DNA of 64,000 nt from Ustilago trichophora (GCA_900323505.1 OOIN01000003.1:992001-1056000), one strand, 5' to 3'; counted from the stretch's first letter, positions 34,201-42,813 are shown. The notes: generated by a model not told the origin, from the sequence alone. Translations and numbers: made by a program.

Positions 34201-36813
34201 CGGCTTTGACACTGATTGCGATGACGCGGCGGAGTCGTTGCTGCCTAACATACCTCCAAGTCCGCCAAAGGAGAAGCTGCCCGCGTCAGCATTGCCACTG
34301 GCCGCTGAATCCTCTCCTTCGTCCTTTGCATCCTTGTCTTCGGCGGCTTTGTTAGCAGCAAAGGCAGAGAAGGATCCTTTACCGAAGCTCGACCCCGATG
34401 AGCCAAAAGCGGGTGCAGGCGAATGCGCCGTCTTCTGCGAGGTCGAGGCAGATGCGCCGAACAAGCCGCTTGGAGCATCGCTGCTCTTGCTCTCGAGCTT
34501 GCCACCACTTCCAAACACAGATGTCGAGGAGGGACTGGCTGCCGACCCGAAGGCACTGCCTGATTTGGAGGCAAACCCGCCGAATGCAGAGCCACTGGAG
34601 GTGGTTTTGGCATCGCTGGCGGCAGCAGGGGAGCCGAATGCGCTGAAAGCTGAGCCAGAGCTTGGTTGTGTGGTGGAAGGTGTTTTGGCGGCGAACGGCG
34701 AAGAGGATGCAGAGCCAAAGGCGGATGTGGTTCCGAAAGCAGAGGTAGAGCCGAATGCAGAGGTCGAGCCAAAGCCGGATGACGAACCAAAGGCCGGAGC
34801 TGACGTCTGACCGAATGTCGAAGACTGACCAAAAGCAGGTTTGGCTGCTGTCTGCCCAAATGCCGAAGTGGAACCGAATGCTGATGGGGCGGGTGATGAG
34901 GTCTGAGCTGGGGCAGGAGAGGGGGAGCCGAATGCAGAGGCCGCCGGCTTTGTGGCAAAAGCACTAGCAGCCGACGTCGACGCTGGTGTAGAGGTAGATG
35001 CAGGCGCAGATGCATCCTTTGCTGCGGAGGTGTCTGAGGATGTGGCACCGTCCTTGCTGGCATTAGCAGATCCGAAGCCGAAGCCGGTCGAGCCGAACGC
35101 TGATGAAGGCTTGCCGTTCCCTGTCGCACCGCTGAAGGCACCAAAACCGAAGCCACTGGCGGGCTGAGAAGACGCACCAAAGGCCGATGAGGAGGTTGCT
35201 GCGCCAGATGGCGATCCAAATGCTGATGACTGACCGAAAGCGGACGGAGAAGATCCGAAAGCCGACTTTGAGCCGAAGGCTGACGATTGTCCAAAGGCAG
35301 AGGATTGGCCAAAGGCAGAGGTGGCACCAAATGCGGAAGGAGCAGCTGGCGTCGGCTGGCTGGGTGTAGATGGAACTGGAGCAGCAGTACTGAGGGCTGA
35401 TGTTGCTCCAGAAGATGCAGAAGTTGATGAAGGGGCGGCAGATGACGCTGGAGCGGATGCAGCAGAGGGTGTCACCATGCCTTCAAAGGGTCCTTGCGTG
35501 TTGATGACGTTGTACGCGAGCAGTACGCCATCCGAGGTGTAGACGTAAAGGATGGGAACAGCGGGCAGTTTGGTCTTGCCGTCGCCCCTGGCCACCGCGT
35601 TCGGATCGTCGACCTCATCTGCAGATGTGAGGTCAAAGTCGATGGCGACCGGCGCGGTGTCGGAGGACTGGTCGAGAGAAGAGAAGGGAAGGATAGGCTT
35701 GGAGGTCTCCTCGAGCTCCACAGTCGACCAAGCAGCTGCGCCTGCCTCACTTGTAGAGCAGGAGATGAGACCAACGTCGGTACTGGGACCGCTAGCAACA
35801 AAGACCAAGTGCTTGGAAGGTTGCCATCCCTTGAGCCATGCAGCAAAGCGGGTGCCAGGTCGAGAGGTATCACCGTATGGCGGGGCAGGATCCATTGGCA
35901 TTTTGGCAAATGTGATTTGTGCGGCTTTAGCATCTCGCAGGATGGTGAAGACTTCGTAGGAGTGTTCAGGGTCGTCTTCGGATGATCCGGAAGAGGGGAG
36001 GTTGTATGTGGCGATGAAGACGTGATTCTCGAGCCAGCGGAGATCCGAAATGTAGTATGCACCATCGAGCGAATCTGGCTTGGCAATGCGATCCTTGGGC
36101 TCGCCTTCTGGTGTGACTTGAACGATCTCGCCCGACTCCAGGCCGACAGCAATCTGCTTGCCCTTGACAGACCAACAGACGGCGGTTGCGCGGGAACCAG
36201 TGGCATCGAGCTGAGCACCAAAGGAGGCTGTGCTGAGGTTGACCATGATGGGCGTGCCAGAGTTGACTCCAGGTGTGCCATCTTGGCGGTAGAGAGCTAC
36301 AGCGAGTTCGGGACGATCGGAAGGGTTGGGTACGAGGTCGATCAAAGACAAGCCCGGAGAAGGTGGCTGCAGAACAAAGAGGGGATCGAGCTTGTTGCCC
36401 TCGACGAGGCCTGACACGGACCACGCGGCAATGATGCCGTTCTGGAAGCCAACGAGAACGGAGGCATGGGCATTGGCAGAGCTGATGAAGGTGGGTGGCG
36501 ATGCAACTGAGCTGAGCGAAATCGTATCTATAGAACGCAGCGGCTGATCCAGGGTGGGTGTAGTGTTGCGAGCAGCAGACTTGAAGAACGTTCTGAGGTC
36601 GGACAGTCGGATCACGGAGAAGCCAGAGTTGGTGGCAGCGAATGCGAGACCGTTGGCGTCGGATACGGAGAGCAAATTGGTATGCTGTTTGCTCTCCGCG
36701 ACCTTGAGCGGCTGTGAAAGACGAACGGTGACATCTTTTGAAATCTGTCGGAGGACGAGATGCTTAGCCTCGGTCTCGGAGGCTTCGACTTCGGCGTAGG
36801 AGAAGTTCGACAT
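28216..36813 (-). CDS. NUP159: FG nucleoporin of the Nup159/Nup214 type
   Basis: A cytoplasmic-face nuclear pore protein; Nup159/Nup214 anchors the DEAD helicase Dbp5 for mRNP remodelling. Intronless, 2865 aa, about twice the size of yeast Nup159. Residues 1-446 read as a beta-propeller (for example LSVSDANGLAFAATNSGF and AVCWSVKGKQIAVGLESGEIV). A first FG region of SAFGQ, GFG and FSF motifs spans about 447-1355. A helical, coiled-coil segment spans about 1360-1565 (GEFLKAYLVLTQELEVLRSN onward). A second FG region runs to about 2700 and contains three tandem repeat families. An acidic Glu/Asp tail fills roughly 2710-2865. The coiled coil lies mid-chain, as in animal Nup214, not at the C terminus as in yeast Nup159. 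The family call rests on propeller plus FG plus coiled coil; the symbol is by analogy. Confidence 0.85.
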   Translation of the reverse strand: MSNFSYAEVEASETEAKHLVLRQISKDVTVRLSQPLKVAESKQHTNLLSVSDANGLAFAATNSGFSVIRLSDLRTFFKSAARNTTPTLDQPLRSIDTISLSSVASPPTFISSANAHASVLVGFQNGIIAAWSVSGLVEGNKLDPLFVLQPPSPGLSLIDLVPNPSDRPELAVALYRQDGTPGVNSGTPIMVNLSTASFGAQLDATGSRATAVCWSVKGKQIAVGLESGEIVQVTPEGEPKDRIAKPDSLDGAYYISDLRWLENHVFIATYNLPSSGSSEDDPEHSYEVFTILRDAKAAQITFAKMPMDPAPPYGDTSRPGTRFAAWLKGWQPSKHLVFVASGPSTDVGLISCSTSEAGAAAWSTVELEETSKPILPFSSLDQSSDTAPVAIDFDLTSADEVDDPNAVARGDGKTKLPAVPILYVYTSDGVLLAYNVINTQGPFEGMVTPSAASAPASSAAPSSTSASSGATSALSTAAPVPSTPSQPTPAAPSAFGATSAFGQSSAFGQSSAFGSKSAFGSSPSAFGQSSAFGSPSGAATSSSAFGASSQPASGFGFGAFSGATGNGKPSSAFGSTGFGFGSANASKDGATSSDTSAAKDASAPASTSTPASTSAASAFATKPAASAFGSPSPAPAQTSSPAPSAFGSTSAFGQTAAKPAFGQSSTFGQTSAPAFGSSSGFGSTSAFGSTSAFGTTSAFGSASSSPFAAKTPSTTQPSSGSAFSAFGSPAAASDAKTTSSGSAFGGFASKSGSAFGSAASPSSTSVFGSGGKLESKSSDAPSGLFGASASTSQKTAHSPAPAFGSSGSSFGKGSFSAFAANKAAEDKDAKDEGEDSAASGNADAGSFSFGGLGGMLGSNDSAASSQSVSKPAAQPDKKADGTTTPDSGVDSTVQTPKSDVASKPFSFNPSGASAGAASKESDVAQATSPPPPQPAFSSLKPGFNAGATFGSQPFSFGNNKASATSPTPTPTTSSFGLPTASADDAAKAEADLKKESASATDVEKTTAEPAKPTFSFSGAPAKPVPSPSSFSFSNAGSKASASGEDAKSEAKPATPGPFSFASAQKTPDNTTTPSAPAFGTTALSKSSNAQDKAAPVESQKSSSPFSFSNSAAPAPSTVKPTGFGGFGGFGTTPASSAAQSKDAPAFSFANLNKSVPSTTPSSAIPDAASKPAAPPSSAPAVPSAAAPAKAAPASSPAGTGSFLGFSSSAPRSSSPLAAAPVNSSDEAPKGSPEKQSAPPTNTGKPFSFQQDASKSAFGSSGFGAKAAALPTFSSTGFSGLGQSNTGKLSDAAKPAPAATPSFSGFGSTPATSTQPSAPAPAPKVATPLPASKGSGSPLVAGRTPQLSSSNKDGPAKVNESGIQGEFLKAYLVLTQELEVLRSNVDQCAAFLAELREPTARPQTVEDFADPSKWSFGDLPKMLTLAKSLKPLTQQIEDEVASHKRKLAELQSLQLKAEAKREEVARFVRARSDPEFAKMIRIRQLGPEHVENQNKLRKASQVVRDRIVELEEYLAVLKDKLQHAKSGRTALKAPSLDSVARACRNITARTTAVTLELDNLALEMDLMRPADQDYTSRDPSRALSRSVSVVSGIDEVSSLNDVSKLMRTLPAATALRSADEITRAERVKSESVAVFVNAREKPLLNTRAVPSSQRAGRKVTTPMDGSDLQIAFAKGPIHLGKRAPPAPPVVPAISTSQTSTPAFGNAAQGNTLTASAPSSKPAPDQFAPVAKSVPVPVLSKPPLPAASSSPSPSPASATSAGAAPSRFGFPASPGPASATPTASVSAATSVSAPKPAAPPTPLNFGGFGSPAPAPAKPAASSFTGFGSSFAPSSAAPATAASAPAVKPAAPSTPLNFGGFGSPAAAPSKPTGSPFAGFGNSPAPSSFAPSTAASAASATKAAVPSTPLTFGGFGAPAPAAPAPKPSSGAFAGFGSSPAPSSATPSTAAPTQKPAASSAPLTFGGFGTPAAAPAKPAAAPFAGFGAKPASSATSTQSIQSAPAPASSTAPGTSPFGSATLSTVNFGKLNAMPAGMFDLPTQEDTPFQPGGRAASSSPSSIRTSSTIKIRTRGAAVALPPPPAEGSTGFKDANASTPVKAASDFFAQPIASKPKEASATDAAASAPSSKGLSGFATAANKETSKSEASAATPAAKPSFSFGDLGKKTDNPATVSAPSEPKQPATGSFSFAKLGKKDEVSSALAPASEQKPASGGFSFGNLGKKADDAAATPSASQQTKPAASGFSFGDVGKKTLSESVPQPDKPAASGFSFGDFGKKASEAPTFAGSQPQKTAAPTISFAPTAAAKPAEGDKTEKAWADSVDTNGTEPKKTEAKETEAKETEAKDAEVKGAAAEDKEVKSVDTKDAQAQDTDAQDTDAKDIDTKDNDAKDTGAQDKAAEEADSKETESKETESKETESKEANTNDTTVEAPRNKDKALPDPSTFSFCKPSEPRNKEPLTEPSTESKDSAPSSPAAKPAATFSFATPSTGASSEEKDAAEPVKADSKDSEPAKASSSNGAVSTDKTVDFSYPPKSQASAAKSDDKPAGESPSSTSTTSSAFSFAPSKLNPSSSPASAFGSFKSSPGFGFGAFSNKPSADSSSSPSAKPVNAFSFAPATSTTSGSAFGSVSGFGAQNKSGEAPKTAFGSVSGFGAFASSPSTPKAGDEKNGASKSAFSFTGSGFGAFATANKTSPFASASPPAKKEEKGDSSSASLLSRLGGAATRAASDDGEDDEDDYEDEDEEDYEDEDDEDEEEYDDEEDYEDEDDYEDEEGEDEEDGEEDDVDSGAGHKEVGADSLEESAVHVSKEDAQEEGADEEKEEEEASDDEEEDESEEDEEEDDEEGLSAVEEEPEEEEEAEKKEAAKEDAE
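28219..28690 (-). repeat. Acidic low-complexity tail in the nucleoporin
   Basis: Reiterated GAA/GAG/GAT/GAC codons encode an almost pure Glu/Asp tail with scattered Tyr, Ser and Gly, about 150 residues. No structure beyond an extended polyanion is expected. Yeast Nup159 has no such ending. Confidence 0.8.
29560..29860 (-). repeat. Short acidic KETE/KDTD-type tandem repeats in the nucleoporin
   Basis: About 100 residues (roughly 2318-2418) made of four-to-six-residue units such as KETEA, KETES, QDTDA and KDTDA. Three nearly identical 15-18-nt units sit side by side at about 29570-29620. The region contains no FG motif and separates the FSF-type repeats from the last FG segment. Confidence 0.8.
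29995..30370 (-). repeat. FSFG...LGKK tandem repeats in the nucleoporin
   Basis: Five copies of a 23-30-residue unit with the core FSFGDLGKK or FSFGNLGKK, followed by a Ser/Ala/Pro spacer (about residues 2148-2273). Each unit supplies one FSFG-type karyopherin-binding motif next to a basic Lys pair. Confidence 0.82.
30850..31440 (-). repeat. Four tandem 52-55-residue GFG repeats in the nucleoporin
   Basis: Four copies of a unit with two GFG motifs, TPLNFGGFGSP followed by an Ala/Pro spacer and FAGFGSSPAPSS (about residues 1791-1988). Unit starts are spaced 155-165 nt apart. The copies are similar at the DNA level, which suggests fairly recent tandem duplication. Confidence 0.82.
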
Positions 36814-37384
36814 GATTGTGCGAGGAGCGGCTCGAGACTTGTATTACGGGTGACTCAGCCTGTGCGTACCAAGAGCGCGGTGATAGGAGCGATGCGGCGT
36901 GAGTCGATACAATGTTGTGGATGTCGGCAATGTGACCAGATGACAGCGTTCACTGGCTGCAATGCATAGGATGAGAGAGCGCGAGTTGCTGCGCAGCGGT
37001 CGATGCTATCGATGTGACTGGTCGAAGCGAAGATGGTGTGGTGGCGCAGAGGAGAAGAGTCGGATACGCCGTGCGAGGTGAAGAAGAGTCGATGTCAAGG
37101 TCTTAGGAAGATCCGACCACAGGAAGCAAGCACCAGCAGCAAAGATGCAACTTTTGGTGCGGAACAGACAAATCGGCGACATGCAGATCGGGCGGCGATT
37201 TTAGAAGATTACTGCACTTTTCGAGGAAAAAGTTGGTCGCGACAAGATTGCAAAGATCGCGGAAAGCAGAAACTCCGCCTTCCGATATTTCCTGCATACA
37301 GTCACAAACTGCTGACCAACGCCGATTGTTTCCTCTTGTCCTATATCCTCATATCAGCTCTCACTTGAGTTGTGAACAAGAACG
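36814..37384. promoter_or_regulatory. Divergent promoter interval, nucleoporin and COQ5
   Basis: 571 bp between divergent ATGs, so it must carry both promoters. No gene or repeat is visible in it. Confidence 0.5.
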
Positions 37385-38554
37385 ATGGTGGCTCAGCGAT
37401 ACACTCTTTCGGCGCTTAGGTCGACACTGTCGGCTGCCTCCAATGCACCCCGCCCATCGGTCGCCACTTCGTCGCGCACATTCGTCTCGACTCCGTACAG
37501 CAGATCGGATCGACCACCCACCGGCTCGTTCCCTCCCTCTTCGCATCAGCAGAATGATGCCTCCAGTTCCCATTCCAATGCATTCTCTTCGTCGAGACCT
37601 ACCTCCACCTTCGGTACAGATGGCTCAGCGCCAGAGAACAAGCAGACCCACTTCGGTTTCAAGACGGTGGCGGAGGAGGACAAGGAGTCTTTGGTAGCTT
37701 CGGTCTTCTCGTCGGTAGCGTCCAAGTACGACGTCATGAACGACGCCATGTCTTTGGGTATCCACCGATTGTGGAAGGACCACTTTGTCTCGAAGCTCGA
37801 TCCACGCGGCGGCATCAAGGTTCTCGACGTAGCCGGAGGTACCGGTGACATTGCGCTTCGCATCCTCGACCACGCGAGGACCAAGCACTTTGACCGTGAA
37901 ACCCACGTCACTGTGCTCGACATCAACCCTAGCATGCTCAAAGAGGGTCAGAAGCGATTCAAGCAGACCATGTACTGGGGTGGACCGCAGGTCAGCTTCC
38001 AACTCGGCAACGCTGAGCAGCTCGATTCGACCGTGGAGGTCCCTCCCGAGCCTGTGCGCGGACCCAACAGCAAGCAGCCTTACCTTCCACCTCTCGAGAG
38101 CAAGCCCATCCCCGACGAATCTATTGATCTATACACTATCGCATTTGGTATTCGCAATTGCACTCACATCGATGAGGTGCTCAAGCAGGCTTACCGTGTT
38201 CTCAAGCCCGGCGGCGTTTTCAGCTGTCTCGAGTTCGGTAAGGTCAACGTCCCCTTCCTGGCCGAGGCATACAAGCAGTATAGCTTCAACATTCTCCCAC
38301 CGCTTGGGCAGATGCTCGCCGGTGACCGTGCTTCGTACCAGTACCTCGTCGAGTCGATCGAACGATTCCCCACTCAGCCTCATTTCGCAAGGATGATGAA
38401 GGATGCTGGCTTCCACTTGCCCGGATCGCCCACCGCCACAAGTCTCGGATTCCCTGCCGATTCTGGCAGCGCAGCAGGAAGCGAAGACGTCGCAGGTGCT
38501 TGGGAGGATCTCACTTTTGGTGTTGCTACCATTTGGACGGGTATCAAGCTCTGA
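37385..38554 (+). CDS. COQ5: Coq5 C-methyltransferase of ubiquinone synthesis
   Basis: Coq5 methylates carbon 2 of the benzoquinol ring (2-polyprenyl-6-methoxy-1,4-benzoquinol) in ubiquinone synthesis, on the matrix face of the inner mitochondrial membrane within the CoQ synthome. Intronless, 389 aa. The first 60 or so residues are rich in Arg, Ser, Thr and Ala, a mitochondrial presequence. UbiE/COQ5 signature 1 is seen as YDVMNDAMSLGIHRLWKD. SAM-binding motif I is VLDVAGGTGD at about 146-155, and signature 2 is RVLKPGGVFSCLEF. A fungal-type insert follows the LGNAEQL segment (proline-rich, about 225-240). Both UbiE signatures make the call secure. Confidence 0.95.
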   Translation: MVAQRYTLSALRSTLSAASNAPRPSVATSSRTFVSTPYSRSDRPPTGSFPPSSHQQNDASSSHSNAFSSSRPTSTFGTDGSAPENKQTHFGFKTVAEEDKESLVASVFSSVASKYDVMNDAMSLGIHRLWKDHFVSKLDPRGGIKVLDVAGGTGDIALRILDHARTKHFDRETHVTVLDINPSMLKEGQKRFKQTMYWGGPQVSFQLGNAEQLDSTVEVPPEPVRGPNSKQPYLPPLESKPIPDESIDLYTIAFGIRNCTHIDEVLKQAYRVLKPGGVFSCLEFGKVNVPFLAEAYKQYSFNILPPLGQMLAGDRASYQYLVESIERFPTQPHFARMMKDAGFHLPGSPTATSLGFPADSGSAAGSEDVAGAWEDLTFGVATIWTGIKL

Positions 38555-39427
38555 TTGTGCACTCAACCAGACCACAAATCAATCTCGAAATGCGTCGTTA
38601 GAGTCTCCAAGAAGGCCTTTGATGGGTGCATACAATTCTTCGTCACCACTCGAACGCGTGTGCTTCGTGTAATCTTGACACCACTTCTTCCTCAGATCCT
38701 TCCGGACATTGTCTCGTGTATGTTGATGAAATGCGTTCTCTGAGGCTCTTGAGCGCACGCTTGAAGCTGTTAGATCGGAAGATGCTTGCGTGTCAGCCCA
38801 ATTTTTGGATCTTGATGTGGAGGAGTCGACCCGATCACGGCACTTTGACTGTGGTCGCACAAAGGCGTCACATTGTGACACCAAAGATTAGACAAAGGCC
38901 AAAGCGCTAAGAAAGGCAGCAGAGCGCAGTCGTAGCATAAAGTCAATCACCGCCGCGTCGAGAACTGTCACTTTTCTCAGATTTAGGATTGCGACACGGA
39001 CCTGCGCGATCAGGCCATGCTCATTCAATCAAGCTCAATCACACACACACACATTCCTTCTACCTCGTCACCCACCATCTCTCCACTCAGCCTTCTCCGT
39101 AAAACCTTTGTTTGTCTTGTTCGAGAACAGGAGTCGTGGCCATCTGCTCGTCTTTACCACCGTCTACGGCCCTCATTCCAGTCCTGGTCCTCTCGCGAAG
39201 CTCACACGCATCTAGCCACCGCCACACTTGCTACGACATTGGCACGAAGCTATTCTCCCCCTTTAGCATCAGCTCTTTCAACCGTCGGCAATCAAAGGCT
39301 CACACCACCTAGATTGCCAGCAGCGTGAACACTTTTCACGCTCAGTCTCGCGTACGCGACTCCGTCACCTATCCGCCACAGCCCGACCTGATCCGGAGGG
39401 CATCGACCCGTCAGTCTTGACTCGAAC
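38555..39427. other. Intergenic: COQ5 3' region and cullin promoter/leader
   Basis: 873 bp without a supported gene. A (CA)n run of about 14 nt lies at 39042-39055. The remaining 370 bp before the cullin ATG are pyrimidine-rich on the plus strand, consistent with a leader. Confidence 0.5.
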
Positions 39428-41851
39428 ATGTCTGGGCCAGGCTTTTCTTCCTCCGGTCCGAACTCGGCAGCTGCCGGAAGCAGCCGCCTTCCTGCTGTTC
39501 ATGATGCAAAGGCTACCTGGGCTTTTCTCGAGCCCGGTATTGACCTCATGATGACCCGTCTCAAGGAAGGCATGACCTATCCACGCTACATGGAGCTCTA
39601 CACTGTCGCCTACAACCATTTCACGTCCTCCTCGTTGGCCTCATCTTCCAGTGCTCTCGGTCGCTCGTCCGGTCCCTTTGGCTCGAAGGGAGGTACCAAC
39701 CTCGTTGGTGCCGAACTCTACAACCATCTTACTTCTTATTTCCGCACACATCTCGAGGAGGTCCGATCGGGCTCTGACGGCCTCTCAGAAGAGCCACTCC
39801 TCCGCTACTATGCCACAGAGTGGGACCGCTACACCACCGGTGCCAACTTTGTCCACCGTCTCTTTGCATACCTCAACCGCCACTGGGTCAAGCGTGAAAA
39901 GGACGAGGGTCGCAAGTACGTCTACACCGTGTACATCCTCGCGCTCGTACAGTGGAAGGAGCACATGTTCCGCTATGTTCAGCAAAAGGGTCGATTGGTG
40001 CAGGCACTTCTCAAGCAGATCGAGAAGCAGCGAAACGGAGAGGTCATTGAGGCTTCGCTCGTCAAGAAGGTCGTCGACTCGCTCGTGTCGCTCGGTCTCG
40101 ACGAGAATGACACCAACCGTCAGAACCTCGATGTCTACCGCCAAGAATTCGAGAAGCCCTTCATTGAGGCTACCGAGGTCTACTACACTGCCGAGTCCGA
40201 TGCGTTTGTCTCGCAAAACACCGCCACTGACTACATGAAGAAGGCCGAGACTAGGCTCAAGGAAGAGGAGGACCGCGTAGAGCTTTACCTCCACGCTTCC
40301 ACACGCACCAAGCTCGTACCCACTTGCGACAATGTGCTCGTCCGTCGCCACTCGACGATGCTCTGGGACGAGTTCCAACAGCTCCTCGACTTGGACCAGG
40401 CCGACGATCTCTTCCGCATCTACACTTTGCTCTCACGCATTCCAGAAGGTCTCGAGCCGCTGCGACAGAAGTTTGAAGCACACGTCAAGCGTGCTGGTCT
40501 CGCCGCTGTCGAGAAGGTGTTGGGCGGAGGAGATGCCGCTGCTGCTGCCACTAATGGTGCCGCAGGCCCCTCTTCGGCTGCCACCGCTCCTGCCTCGGCT
40601 GCGAGCGACTCGCTCGACCCCGGTGCCTACGTCTCGGCGCTGCTCGATGCACACCGCAGCAACCTCAACACCGTCAACGTCGCCTTCCGTGGCGAAGCAG
40701 GATTCCTTGCCGCCCTCGACAAGGCCTGCCGAGACTTTGTCAATCGCAACAAAGCCACTGGCGCTTCCACATCAAAGTCGCCCGAGCTCCTCGCCAAGCA
40801 CACCGATGCGCTCCTCAAGAAGTCCAACAAGACTTCTGCCGAGAACTCGCTCGAGGAGGCACTCACCGACGTCATGGTGGTCTTCAAGTATATCGAGGAC
40901 AAGGACGTCTTCCAGAAGTTCTACTCCAAGATGCTTGCCAAGCGTCTGGTCAACTTTGCCTCGGCATCCGACGATGCCGAAGCCAACATGATCTCGCGGC
41001 TCAAGGAGGCATGTGGATTCGAGTACACCGCCAAGCTAGCTAGGATGTTTACCGATATGGGTCTCAGCAAGGAGCTCAACGACAACTTCAAGGAGACCAT
41101 GGCCAAGAATCACGATAAGGCCGAGTTGGATGTTGATTTCTATGCGCTCGTTTTGGCGAACGGTTTCTGGCCTCTGCAGCCACCAACGACAGAGTTTTCG
41201 ATCCCGACCGAGCTCTTGCCGACGTACGAGCGATTCCACAGGTACTACTCTGCGAAGCATTCGGGTCGAAAGTTGACGTGGTTGTGGCAGTTGAGCAAGA
41301 ACGAGGTTCGAGCCAACTATCTCTCGCAGAAGCAGCTTCAATTCCAGACGTCTACGTTTCAGACTGCGGTTCTGTTGCAGTTCAACACCAACGATTCGCT
41401 GACCAAGGCGCAATTGCAACAAGCAACTGGGTTGAACGATGCTACTATCAAACCGGTTCTTGCCATGTTGTCGAAAGCCAAAGTTCTGCAACCATCTTCG
41501 TCCAATGCTGATGAGGAAGGAGCGTACGAGCTTAATCCGAATTTCAAGTCGAAAAAGCTTCGCGTTAATCTCAACCTACCGATCAAATCCGAACAGAAGG
41601 TTGAATCCAACGATGTCCTCAAGACGGTGGATGAAGATCGAAGGTTGCTGTTGCAGGCTACGATTGTTAGGATTATGAAGAGTAGGAAACAACTCAAACA
41701 TCAAACTTTGATTCAAGAAACCGTCGCTCAGGTATCAACCCGATTCAGCCCGAGAATCCCCGACATCAAAAAAGCTATTGATCAATTGATCGATAAAGAA
41801 TACCTGGAACGTGTTGAAGGTCAGAAAGATATGTATTCTTACCTTGCCTAG
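39428..41851 (+). CDS. CUL1: Cullin-1 type SCF ubiquitin ligase scaffold
   Basis: Cullin-1 (yeast Cdc53) is the scaffold of SCF ubiquitin ligases, binding Skp1/F-box at its N terminus and Rbx1/E2 at its C terminus. Intronless, 807 aa. The N-terminal cullin repeats start with YMELYTVAYNH and continue through LLRYYATEWDRYTTGANFVHRL, which fits the Cul1 class. The cullin-homology domain includes FQKFYSKMLAKRLVN and FARMFTDMGLS-like text (here KLARMFTDMGLSKELN). The C-terminal winged helix carries the neddylation site IVRIMKSRK with Lys751 as the expected acceptor, and ends RVEGQKDMYSYLA. A Ser/Ala-rich insert lies near 375-400. The Cul1 assignment over Cul3 or Cul4 is by overall resemblance. Confidence 0.93.
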   Translation: MSGPGFSSSGPNSAAAGSSRLPAVHDAKATWAFLEPGIDLMMTRLKEGMTYPRYMELYTVAYNHFTSSSLASSSSALGRSSGPFGSKGGTNLVGAELYNHLTSYFRTHLEEVRSGSDGLSEEPLLRYYATEWDRYTTGANFVHRLFAYLNRHWVKREKDEGRKYVYTVYILALVQWKEHMFRYVQQKGRLVQALLKQIEKQRNGEVIEASLVKKVVDSLVSLGLDENDTNRQNLDVYRQEFEKPFIEATEVYYTAESDAFVSQNTATDYMKKAETRLKEEEDRVELYLHASTRTKLVPTCDNVLVRRHSTMLWDEFQQLLDLDQADDLFRIYTLLSRIPEGLEPLRQKFEAHVKRAGLAAVEKVLGGGDAAAAATNGAAGPSSAATAPASAASDSLDPGAYVSALLDAHRSNLNTVNVAFRGEAGFLAALDKACRDFVNRNKATGASTSKSPELLAKHTDALLKKSNKTSAENSLEEALTDVMVVFKYIEDKDVFQKFYSKMLAKRLVNFASASDDAEANMISRLKEACGFEYTAKLARMFTDMGLSKELNDNFKETMAKNHDKAELDVDFYALVLANGFWPLQPPTTEFSIPTELLPTYERFHRYYSAKHSGRKLTWLWQLSKNEVRANYLSQKQLQFQTSTFQTAVLLQFNTNDSLTKAQLQQATGLNDATIKPVLAMLSKAKVLQPSSSNADEEGAYELNPNFKSKKLRVNLNLPIKSEQKVESNDVLKTVDEDRRLLLQATIVRIMKSRKQLKHQTLIQETVAQVSTRFSPRIPDIKKAIDQLIDKEYLERVEGQKDMYSYLA

Positions 41852-42080
41852 TTGGTGAAAGGAAGAACAAAGGAAAGGTGGTTGGGGGAAGAGCTTAATC
41901 CAGTCGTTTTTCCATCGAACGAGTCGAAGGCGTGTGTGCAAACATCTCTCAAAACTTTCATACATAAGCGCTCTTCTATCAGACCATCCCAAAGCTCGAA
42001 AAGTGAAATTTGCGTTCACACACCGAAAAGCATTCACTCCTAAAAACAGCGAGATCCACAGAAAACAGCACAAGACCTTG

Positions 42081-42122
<42 letters not shown>

Positions 42123-42813
42123 TTAAAACCTCCCCAAGCTGCGTATTGCCGCGCTATACTGATACAGTACAAGTTCAGCTCTCGGAAGCCGCTCCTTGTG
42201 TCGTGTGGGAGCGTCTTTTGCCGAACTGGAAGACGATCTAGTAACCAGCCCAATGGTGGTTACACTGTTGTCCCTTAAAAAGACCTACCTTGGCTGATGG
42301 TGATGATCAGTAGTTACCTTGATCTGGTCAGGAGGTGTTGAGTTCTGTACAAGTCGGGTATGGACCAAGAAAGCAAGAGGGGAAGGATGAGCTCGTTTGA
42401 CGTCCATTTGCAACACGCTGACATGGTCCAATCGCTCCCCATGTGCAGAAGGTATGCAACCAGCTCCGCTGCCAAGCATCCCTCGATCGAGACTTACCTG
42501 CAACGTGACGTTGCGAACATCCCGAATCTGTGCATACATGACCATCCGCCTCGCGAGGGCACCATTTCACCGACGTCCGCTCCTCTCCCTCCTTCTCAGT
42601 CGCACGTGAGCTTGACGAACCAACACCAAAGCCCAGCGACGGTGGAAGGTAGGATCGGAATTTCGTCGCCACCTGCTCCCACGAGGCGCATAACCACAAA
42701 ACATATGAATCCAAGAATCAGAGGTATGAAGGGAAGAAAAAGATAAGAGCGTGTCAGGTTCAAGAAGGAAAAAAGAAAATAAAAAAAGAAAGAAAAAAGG
42801 TGAGCGCAGTCGG
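41852..42813. other. Intergenic with poly(T) tract, downstream of CUL1
   Basis: 962 bp between the convergent cullin and unassigned gene. It holds a 39-nt T run (separate entry). Around 42285-42720 there are open frames on both strands of 86-128 codons, with a possible minus-strand donor GTAAGT near 42493-42498. None resembles a known protein, and the longest minus-strand frame starts at TTG, so I do not call a gene. Confidence 0.5.
42083..42121. repeat. Poly(T) tract, 39 nt, possible retroposon tail
   Basis: An uninterrupted run of 39 T lies about 230 bp after the CUL1 stop. On the minus strand it is A39 at the end of a 160-bp non-coding segment, the layout of a retroposed SINE-like sequence. 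I could not find a clean target-site duplication: AAGACCT occurs on both sides (42072-42078 and 42284-42290), but not directly abutting the tract. A simple mononucleotide repeat is the alternative. Confidence 0.6.

Noticed and set aside
42285..42714. Small spliced gene on the minus strand downstream of the poly(T) tract
   Set aside because: There is a GTAAGT and some AG sites, but alternative splicings give different unrelated peptides, the longest frame lacks an ATG, and nothing is recognisable.
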